Below, piece by piece: positions 56,444 to 64,000 of a DNA stretch of 64,000 bases (the stretch's first letter is position 1; every line of letters begins with the position of its first letter). This DNA comes from Oreohelix idahoensis (lineage: Eukaryota; Mollusca; Gastropoda; Stylommatophora; Oreohelicidae). The notes under the pieces are model-generated. The model saw only the letters and a list, made by a program, of their open reading frames with translations. It did not search any database and had not been told where the DNA came from. A program made the translations under genes and the position numbers. Where the stretch lies: NCBI GenBank assembly GCA_024509875.1, contig JAMPIV010005836.1, positions 168,501 to 232,500 of the forward strand, written 5' to 3'.

Positions 56444-57669
56444 CTGACAATTCTTACACCACCTTTTCCCTTGGTTGAAAGATTTTCTTTCATCATATTT
56501 CCTTTCATCGAATTGTGGGATTTTTTTTTATTGTCATACCGTGGCCTATCAAACTGGTGCTTACCTTTATTTTGATCCCTAGGATCAAATTTATTAAAGT
56601 TCTGTGGTGCCCTAAAATTTTCTACCTGTTTCTTTGTATTACCTGATACCTCTGCCTGAGCTGCTTGATACCTTTCAGCAACATTTAGCAACTCACCCAG
56701 CCTCTCTGCACCTTGTTCCATGAGAAACTTTCTCAGGTCTGGAGCCATGGACTCTCTTAATTGTTCTATAAGGACCATTTCCTTAAGATCTTGGGTTTTT
56801 CCCAGAGAAGTCCATTTCTCCAAGTATGTCTCTATTCGTGCAGAGAACTGGTGGTAGGTTTCACCTGACAGTAGTTTAGCATTCCTAAATTTTTTCCTAT
56901 AAAATTCTGCGTTCTTTTCATATCTTAACAAAAGAGCCTGCTTTAGCATGTCATAATTTTCCTGATCACCTCTGCTCATTTTAGCAAAAACTTCATAAGC
57001 TGCCCCACGAAGTCCTTGATATAATTTTAAGCTCCACCGTTTTCTCTCTAACCCATATGTGGTAGCTAATAGTTCATATCTATTTAGATAGCTCTCAATA
57101 TCATCGTCTTTCTCAACAAAATGATCTAAATGAAAATTCATAGCTGAGGTTGAGGCTCCCTGGCTAGCAGTGGCATCAGAGGCAAAGGGACTGGCACCAT
57201 TTTCAGGAGCATGGCCTTGAAACTCAAACTCCCTTAGTCGTAACTCATGTTCCCTTTGTAATCTCTTCTCCTCCTTTTCTGCTTCCCTCTCTGCAGCTAA
57301 TTTCTTCTCTTCTCTTTCTGCAGCTAATTTCTTCTCTTCTCTTTCTGCAGCTAATTTCTTCTCTTCTCTTTCTGCAGCTAATTTCTTCTCTTCTCTTTCT
57401 GCAGCCAATCTTTTGTCTTCTCTTTCTGCCTCCAATTTCTTAGCCTCTTTGTCAGCCTCAATCTGCAACCTCTTAGCCTCAGCCTCAATCTGCAACCTCT
57501 TAGTCTCAGCCTCTAATTTTCTTTCGGCCTCTTTTTCTAATCTTCTTTCTTCCCGTTCAATATATTTGTCACATTCAGCAGTGACATAAGCAATCATAAT
57601 TTGCCCGTCCATTCCTAACTCTTTCGCAGTCTGTACAGCAGCAGATCGAAATTTGGCCAGGTCCGCCAT
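56323..57669 (-). pseudogene. gag: element D gag with expanded coiled coil, frameshifted near its end
   Basis: ATG at 57,669. The coiled coil contains four consecutive EREEKKLAA units (27-bp repeats at 57,293-57,400), followed by the capsid-like region as in A and B. An indel in a T-run (56,522-56,531 on the plus strand) shifts the frame shortly before the zinc knuckle, so the open frame ends with unrelated residues; the proper frame continues in 55,574-56,443. 448 codons as it stands. Confidence 0.92.
57293..57427 (-). repeat. 27-bp tandem repeats in gag coiled coil
   Basis: Four identical 27-bp units plus one variant. Element A has two units (22,089-22,142) plus a variant, and element B one plus a partial. 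The repeat encodes nine residues, EREEKKLAA, so unit gain or loss keeps the frame while changing coil length. Confidence 0.9.
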
Positions 57670-57832
57670 TTTCTAACAGATAAATGTAAACAATTTCTAA
57701 CTAAACAATATACTCTGTAATTAATTATGTAATTACAACACAGGCACTGAGAGCTCAACCTTATTTAATTCCACCCAAGGATACCTTTTAATTCTTATAA
57801 TTCCCAATATATATAACAGGAGAAAGTTCAAT

Positions 57833-57850
57833 ATCCCGGACCGGACCCCA
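57833..57850 (-). promoter_or_regulatory. primer binding site of element D
   Basis: Reverse complement reads TGGGGTCCGGTCCGGGAT, 5 nt from the LTR. It shares the first 7 nt with A and B and then diverges, suggesting a change of primer tRNA or drift. Confidence 0.7.
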
Positions 57851-57855
57851 ATATA

Positions 57856-60268
57856 TGTGGTAAAGTGGGATTTTATAAATATCTATAGGGGACTTAGTGT
57901 ACTGACTGAGATCAGCTGTGAAGGTATCTGTATCTAACAGGTGTAGTGTTTTACAGATAACCTTACTTGCTGCCACATATGTATACCTCAGTCAGAATTA
58001 TTCTGGAATATTGTGATGACTACGTTATATGTCTAGGGTATGTATATGATGAAGTGTAAGTCACAACAACAACAGACAGATAAACAATTTAATTTATTCC
58101 ACCACACTTGACAACACTGTGACACTCACATACATGGAACATTCTATGAGACTATCTTAAACGAGTCACTGGTAAATTTTCAAATATCAATATGTATTAA
58201 TTACTTTTCATTAATATATATGTGTCCTGATTCAAATACATAGTGAACCAGGAATCACAATCAATTTCAATTATAAGTTATATATATATAGAATTTATCA
58301 ATATGAATCTTGTAGTGACATATTTTATCAATTTTATCATATGTGTGTCAGTTGTGTAGTAGTAATATGAGGTAATACTGGTGTTGTTTTTTCAAGCTAT
58401 GTTGGTATTTGTCATCATGACTTCAAGTGTTTATTTCTGTTGGAACTAGTATTGGAGATGTTCTCAGTTCCGTTCATTAAAACAATTAATTTCCCCTCTT
58501 ATTTTAATACAATGTCAGTTTAAAGGGGGTATACATAATGTTGAGCTCCGCTGGCCACATAGGCTTAACTTTCGTGATGGCGGCAGGAAAAGACTCCTCT
58601 GCTCGATTGCTCCCCTGTGTTCTGGAGACACCTCACTGTTTGCTATATGGACCAAGGAGTATGCTGTCCGCCTCTGGATTCAGCAAAGCTCTGACCAGGT
58701 ACTGCTCAATAGCTTTAGGACCACAGTCCCTGAAACAAGAAGGTTGTACCTCCTACTTCAGAACTAATTTATACTCTATTTCTACACTGAGCACAATACA
58801 GAACAAACACTGAGTTCAGAGCAGTAGGCCAACTGCTATCTTCATCTGAAACAATTTTCACCAGTATTTTCCTCCCTAATGGTTACCACGCCTCTGCAAT
58901 TCCAGCATTATTTCTTTCTAGTCAATAATATAGGTGTCAGTGTACTGTTTGGCAATTCCATTTAGTTTCACTTTCCTCCGACACCTTCTGTTCAGGCTGG
59001 AGCATTATATAGGCTTTACCTCAAGTTCGCTACTGAACCACACATATATACAGACATAATTTATCAATTTACATTCAATTTTCATTAAAAAGATATCAAA
59101 CCTTTCAAGCTTACCACAATTCATGGAAATATTACACAGTGACGTTGAATGGCAATGAATATAGCACAACTTCGATCTGCCGATGTCCCAGGCTTTTATT
59201 TATAACAATATGCACTGGTGCTCAACGCACTGTTTCTTAGTAGGTTTATTACAAGATGTGGCCCGGAACAGACGCCCTGAATTGAGTATATTGGCAGCTC
59301 TAACCAATCATGCCATTTTTACCTACTTTTCAAAAAATATTACCCTTCTCACGTTTCCCCTAACAACAAAGAAGTAGTATTTATAGTCCGACTAATCGTG
59401 TTTAGCCTTACATTTATTTTCCGCCAATCCAATAGGAGGTAACATGTCAGAATATTTCCCGTACAATGGTGGGGTGAAATTCTGCCACTGAGCGATTCTG
59501 AATTTGGTGTTGTCTGACACCCTTACTATTTTCTTTTGGCTATAATTTGTTAATTCCTAGACTATTTGCGTAACGTTTAACATATTATTTGTCAGCAAGT
59601 CCTAAGGAACCTAAATATATATATTTAATGGAGCCAAAATGCATTTTCTTCTAGGATAGTCGTGCTGTTACTACCTCCTCACTTCCAAACTTTAGGGTGT
59701 CTGGGTACTGTCATGTTTTCAAACGTAAACCAGTATAATGTCATATTTCCTAATAAGAATTTTGTAAGTTTTTAAAACTTAACTCTGGTATTGGTAGTGT
59801 TTTTATCACTGTCGATTTGAAAAAAACTAGTGCATGTGGACTTACACGCGTGATGGCAGCAATTGTGTATCGCGCGACGCGTGTTTAGTGTTGCATGTGT
59901 CCCTGCTTTCAGCCCTCCCTTCTTTCTATCTTTAGTCCATCTGTCTTTCGTTTTTTTTTTTTGGCTACGTAGTGTATAAAAGGACATGAATGGAATTTTA
60001 AATCTAGGTCAACTTGCGTATCTCAAGGTTTTTCTTAGAAAGGCAGTACACGTTTCATTGAAGAAAGCGTGTAGTGATACAGTAGGCTTTTACTATCAAC
60101 GTGAAAGCATTACAATTTGCAGACGAAGTAGAAAACAAGGGGGATTTCGAGTACAGTCCTTGTGACAGCATTGTTCTTTACCATTCTTCTTTCCTTTTAT
60201 TAAATTTATTTGTTAGGCTTTGCATTTATTTGATAATTTATATATGTGGATTAGAATATTTCACGACA
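57856..60268 (-). repeat. 5' LTR of element D
   Basis: 2,413 bp without the SINE present in the other LTR. TATA-type motif at 59,378-59,385 on the minus strand. Followed by TSD CCCAG. Confidence 0.95.
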
Positions 60269-61256
60269 CCCAGATTGAACGAGGTAACAAATAGTCTCAA
60301 AAAGTCGCCAGACGGTGAAGCGTAAAGGCTACTGTTGGTTTAGATAAAGTTCCTAATGAATGGCACAGGCATTGGCTAGGCGTGAGGTATGGTGTGGTTC
60401 CTAAAATTGGCACAGCTGGTGGAGATAACTTTCTTTTTCCGTAATGTCACAAGTTAAAAAAAACACTGAGGTAAGTTCTTCTTCGGGGGGGGGGGGGGGG
60501 GGGTAACATCCACTGAATATACTTGACAGACAGTGTTCAGGGAGATCTATGTTTTTTTCTTCACAAATAGGGCAGTGAATAAAATATGTTCTGCTTCCAG
60601 TTTACTTTAAGGACTAGCCTATATGAACTAGTATTTTAAAAGTGTTTCTTGGGTGGCTTTATTCTCAGTTAAATTCAGAGGAGCGGGGTCCATTACAGGT
60701 CGCCACAAGTTTAGCTTTAAAAAGGTTCATATGTTACTGGAGTTATTGAATTGAGTTGGCAGAACTCTGTATATAATTAATAATAGCTGGGATGCAATTT
60801 GAATGATCGTTCTGAATGAAAGATAATCAAAACAAGAAATGCATTACAAATCATATTATAATCTGACACGCGATAAATTACAGTTAGCCTATTTTCTTTA
60901 TTAGCGTCGTCAATTAACAAATCAGGAAAACTCTCCGTGAGTTAAAATAATTAAAAGCACATCTATCTATACAGAACTAAACTGTATTTACTAGTTATAA
61001 TTCTCTTTTAACGTCTGCAAAATTAATTTACGCGTTAATTGTATTAGGAAATACTTTTAGCTGTAACATTAGTTTGCACTAGAACTTTGAAAATGGGTTT
61101 ATTTAATAAGGTTAAATTTACACCACAATCCAGTGAAATAAATTGAAATAACTAGACCACTGATCACTCGAAGCTAATGTATAAATTACCGTCTGCGCAG
61201 AAAGAATACACTCCAATAGTCAACGAAGGTAGATGAAATCTAGCAGGAATCCGACT
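60269..61256 (-). repeat. 5' LTR of element C, second part
   Basis: Resumes exactly where 51,476 stopped and matches 39,890-40,870. A G-run at 60,486-60,503 is much longer than its counterpart. It ends where the RTE-like LINE is inserted; the last approximately 471 bp of the LTR must lie outside the window. Confidence 0.92.
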
Positions 61257-64000
61257 TCTTCTTCTTCTTCTTCGATCCTTAACCACCGACCGTCAAAGCA
61301 GTCAGTGGCCATCACGCCTAGTGGCGTCTTGTAGGGCAACAACAAATTGATTCCACTTTGCACGGTCGGTGGCCATCCTTCGTACAGTGCCCCAACTCTA
61401 GTTCATTCTTTGCATCTCAGCCTCCACAGTCCTCCGCCAAGTTGTTTTTGGTCGGCCTCTCTTTCGCTTTCCTTCAGGGGTCCAAAGCATAGCTGTTCTT
61501 GTGATGGCATCGGGGTCTCTTCTGAGGACATGACCAACCCAGCTCCAGCGTCTGCCAGCTATGATGGTGTGCATGTCCTCTTGCTTGCTACGAGTAAGCA
61601 GATCTTGGTTGGTGATGGTATTCGGCCAAAAGATGCGGTGAATTTTTCTTAGGCATGTTGTGTGAAAAGAGGACAATTTTGACATTTCCTTCTCTGTGAC
61701 TCTCCAGCATTCCGCACCATAGAGAAGCACAGAAAGCACGCAACTCTTGTATAATCTTAATTTTGTGCTCGTGCTGTATTGGGAGGACTTCCAGATGTTA
61801 TTTAGGCTAAAGAAGGCTGTTCTTGCCTTATTCATTCTGATGTTGATGTCTTTGCCTGCCCCACCGTCTGGTGTTACTATGCTTCCTAGGTATGTGAAGG
61901 TATCTGTCTGTACCAATTGCTGATTCCTTACTGATATGGGCTCAGGGTTGCTCACATTGAGCGTCATGACCTCAGACTTCTTTAAATTGATGTTCAAGCC
62001 CACCTGCTGGCTAAATTTATTAAGTCTATCCGTTTTTTCCTGGATGTGTTGATGTGAATGTGCCAGCAGTGCAATGTCATCTGCATATTCCAGATCTTCC
62101 AATGTAGAAAATGTAGTCCATCTTATTCCTCTTGGACTGCCCTCTGTTGTCTGGCGCATCACCCAGTCTATGACTGTTAAAAAAAGAGTGGTTGATAAGG
62201 GGCATCCCTGTCGTACTCCTGTCTTCACCTCGAAGGTTAGGTTGCTCTGCCCAACACTACACGTAAAGTTGGCATAGAGGCTTTTTATGATTGACACTAT
62301 GCAGCTTGGAATTCCATAAGCCCTCAGTATTTTCCATAAACTGTCCCTATGTATGCTGTCAAAAGCCTTTTCAAAATCAACAAAATTTATGTAAAGCTGT
62401 CTTTGCCATTCTGAGCACTGCTCTATAATGTTCCTGAGAGTGAATATATGGTCTACACATCTTCTGTTCTTTCTAAATCCTGCTTGTTCTTTCCTCAGTT
62501 TGTAGTCTACTGCCTTTGAAATTCTCTGTATAATTATCCTGCCTAGTATTTTGCTGGGAACTGAGAGAAGAGTGATTCCTCTCCAATTATTGCAGTCTGC
62601 AAGATCTCCCTTTTTGGGCAATTTGACAATTATTCCTTTGTTCCACTCTGATGGTGTTGTCCCCGTTTTCCACACTTGTGCAAATAGTGGTTCTAATAGT
62701 TCTGCTGCTAGCTCAGGGTCTGTCTTAAATAGCTCTGCATTTAAGTTATCATGGCCCGGAGCTTTACCGTTCTTTAACCCTTTGATTGCTGTGATGATTT
62801 CTTCTTTTCGTGGAATGTCTGTATTTACATCTAGATCGTTTTCAGCCTCAGGAACATTCAATTGTGTCTCTGGTATTTCCTTGTTCAGAGTTTCTCTGAA
62901 GTGCTCTGCCCATCTTGTTTCCTGTCCCTCTGCTGTCTTGATGAGATTTCCTTGCTTATCTCTTACTAATGTAATATTGTTTGCACCTTGTTTTCCGCTG
63001 ATGAATTTAGTTATTTTGTATACTGTGCTTTGTTCATTTCTCAGTGCTGCCTCTTCTGCCTGTTTTGCAAGATCGTCTAGGAAATTCCTTTTGTTGGCTC
63101 GGGTTTGGCGTTTAACTTCCCTGTCCAGCTGGCTGTACTGTTCGCTATATAGTTGCTTTAACCTGGGGGACTTCGCTTCTGTTTTCTTTCTTTTCATTTC
63201 CTTTCTCATCTTTATGGTGTTTAGTGTTTCTGGTGTTATCCAGTCTTGCTTCTTCCTTTCCTGGAATCCTAAGCATGATTTGCTACTTTCCTTATATACT
63301 GTTGAAATGGTGTTGAAATTCTGGTCTATATCATCAGTCAATGTCTTTTCCTGGCTTTTGGCAAATTGATATCGTTTCTTAATGTCGGCCGCAAAAGCTT
63401 TTCTGGTAAGGGGGTCCTTCAATTTGCTGATGTCAAACCTTTTCTGTGTAGTTACAGTTGGTCCAGCCCTTCTTAGTTTCACTTTCAGTTTTGCTACTAC
63501 TAAATGGTGATCACTTCCCACATCTGCACCTCTTCTTACCTTCACATCTTGTAATGCATGTCTCCATCTACCGTTAACCATGATGTGGTCTATCTGGTTT
63601 CTGTCCCGACCATTTGGTGATTCCCATGTTAACTTGTGAATTTCCTTATGTGGGAAAAGTGTTCCTCCAATGACCAGGTTGTTAATGCTACAGAAACTTA
63701 TTAGCTTATCCCCACTTTCGTTTGCTGTTCCGCTGCCGCATTTCCCCATTGTTCTTTCATTATATGTATTGTGTGTAGCAACTTTCGCATTGAGGTCTCC
63801 CATTACTATAACAAGATCATATCTAGGTGTGTCTTCCATTTCTTTCTGCAGTTGTTGATAGAATTCATCCTTGACCTCCTCATCGCTATCATTCGTTGGT
63901 GCGTAGCATTGTATTATTGTAGTGTTGGTGAATCTCCCTCTCAATCTCAATCGTATCAGTCTGTTGTTGATGGGTTTCCATTCCAGTAATGTCCTTTCTA
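61257..64000 (-). mobile_element. RTE-like LINE, 3' 2.7 kb, continues past the window
   Basis: A minus-strand LINE whose 3' end is a (GAA)n tail at 61,257-61,275, inserted in element C's 5' LTR. The 5' end and the second TSD are beyond position 64,000. The short copy at 2253-2643 belongs to the same family. Confidence 0.92.
61398..64000 (-). CDS. RTE-like LINE polyprotein: AP endonuclease and RT, partial
   Basis: Open on the minus strand from the window edge to TAG at 61,398-61,400, over 860 codons. From the first in-window Met at 63,950: endonuclease IQCYAPTND (13-21), VMGDLNAK (49-56), QIDHIMVN (119-126), catalytic GSDHHLVVAKLK (145-156). RT: GKAPGHDNLNAELF (395-408), NWRGITLLS, GFRKNRRCVDHIF, NFVDFEKAFD with Asp525, GVRQGCPLS, EYADD (621-625). 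C-terminus: WVGHVLRRDP and GKRKRGRPKTTW. The 2253-2643 copy reads through the codon that is TAG here and continues about 30 residues, so this stop probably truncates the last approximately 30 residues. Catalytic residues are intact. Confidence 0.92.
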   Translation of the reverse strand, partial: ERTLLEWKPINNRLIRLRLRGRFTNTTIIQCYAPTNDSDEEVKDEFYQQLQKEMEDTPRYDLVIVMGDLNAKVATHNTYNERTMGKCGSGTANESGDKLISFCSINNLVIGGTLFPHKEIHKLTWESPNGRDRNQIDHIMVNGRWRHALQDVKVRRGADVGSDHHLVVAKLKVKLRRAGPTVTTQKRFDISKLKDPLTRKAFAADIKKRYQFAKSQEKTLTDDIDQNFNTISTVYKESSKSCLGFQERKKQDWITPETLNTIKMRKEMKRKKTEAKSPRLKQLYSEQYSQLDREVKRQTRANKRNFLDDLAKQAEEAALRNEQSTVYKITKFISGKQGANNITLVRDKQGNLIKTAEGQETRWAEHFRETLNKEIPETQLNVPEAENDLDVNTDIPRKEEIITAIKGLKNGKAPGHDNLNAELFKTDPELAAELLEPLFAQVWKTGTTPSEWNKGIIVKLPKKGDLADCNNWRGITLLSVPSKILGRIIIQRISKAVDYKLRKEQAGFRKNRRCVDHIFTLRNIIEQCSEWQRQLYINFVDFEKAFDSIHRDSLWKILRAYGIPSCIVSIIKSLYANFTCSVGQSNLTFEVKTGVRQGCPLSTTLFLTVIDWVMRQTTEGSPRGIRWTTFSTLEDLEYADDIALLAHSHQHIQEKTDRLNKFSQQVGLNINLKKSEVMTLNVSNPEPISVRNQQLVQTDTFTYLGSIVTPDGGAGKDINIRMNKARTAFFSLNNIWKSSQYSTSTKLRLYKSCVLSVLLYGAECWRVTEKEMSKLSSFHTTCLRKIHRIFWPNTITNQDLLTRSKQEDMHTIIAGRRWSWVGHVLRRDPDAITRTAMLWTPEGKRKRGRPKTTWRRTVEAEMQRMN

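Larger units (their letters stand above)
51477..60268 (-). mobile_element. Ty3/gypsy element D (family 1), nested in element C's 5' LTR
   Basis: An 8,792-bp minus-strand insertion flanked by the TSD CCCAG (51,472-51,476 and 60,269-60,273); the uninterrupted target is visible in C's 3' LTR near 39,890. LTRs are 51,477-54,179 (with a SINE) and 57,856-60,268. Internal order is PBS, gag, remnant integrase plus unknown segment, integrase C-terminus, RT N-terminal half. RT palm and RNase H are replaced by a 416-bp foreign-looking segment. Protease and integrase core are absent, as in A and B. Confidence 0.96.
38961..64000 (-). mobile_element. Ty3/gypsy element C (family 2, Gmr1-like order), multiply interrupted, runs off the window
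   Basis: A minus-strand LTR element of about 10 kb when nested insertions are discounted. 3' LTR is 38,961-41,341 and the internal region 41,342-50,542 includes an inserted LINE. 5' LTR parts are 50,543-51,476 and 60,269-61,256, split by element D. The last approximately 470 bp of that LTR would lie beyond an RTE-like LINE and the window edge. Coding order is gag, protease, integrase, RT, RNase H: integrase precedes RT. Two nonsense codons and one frameshift are visible, so this copy is inactive. LTRs begin TGTGACG and end ATTACGACA in element sense. Confidence 0.93.

Noticed and set aside
62551..63369. 272-codon plus-strand ORF
   Set aside because: Antisense shadow of the RTE-like LINE ORF.

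Overview
This window is repeat-dominated nuclear DNA from an animal, most plausibly a marine invertebrate such as a mollusc. That assignment is an inference from Ty3/gypsy elements with a Gmr1-like gene order, RTE-like LINEs with microsatellite tails, several tRNA-derived SINEs, hAT-type MITEs and long simple-sequence arrays. I found no host protein-coding gene, rRNA, tRNA gene or CRISPR array that I can support. Nearly all convincing reading frames belong to retrotransposons.

Layout. (1) 1-6.5 kb: simple repeats, a 48-bp minisatellite, a 3'-end RTE fragment with a 12-bp target-site duplication (TSD), an hAT MITE with a perfect 8-bp TSD, LINE relics and a SINE. (2) 6,539-25,086: gypsy element A (minus strand, TSD AATTC), into whose gag-pol frame a second copy of the same family, element B (plus strand, 11,779-21,190, TSD GGTTG), has inserted. 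(3) 25-38.9 kb: two SINEs with TSDs, a second MITE, large CT and TATC microsatellites, two minisatellites, an old solo LTR of the A/B family (31,863-34,183, TSD CTATT) and an uninterrupted endonuclease-only LINE fragment. (4) 38,961 to beyond the right edge: gypsy element C (minus strand), a second family that keeps protease, integrase, RT and RNase H. Its pol is split by a full-length LINE with an intact 1,064-codon ORF (41,548-45,521). Its 5' LTR is split by a third copy of the A/B family (element D, 51,477-60,268, TSD CCCAG) and again by an RTE-like LINE (61,257 to the edge). D's own 3' LTR carries a SINE with a 15-bp TSD.

How the parts relate. In element C the order is gag - protease - integrase - RT - RNase H. 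This is the Ty1/copia order with gypsy-type proteins, as known for the Gmr1 group. A, B and D have the same order, but all three lack protease and the integrase catalytic core. They carry instead a shared segment of unknown origin between the integrase zinc-finger region and the integrase C-terminus. They therefore look like one non-autonomous lineage that multiplied with helper proteins; element C shows that a related complete Gmr1-type family is present, though whether it is the helper is untested. LTRs are very long (2.3-2.8 kb) and each family-1 LTR has a TATAAATA core promoter. The nesting gives a relative order of events that can be read from the TSDs.
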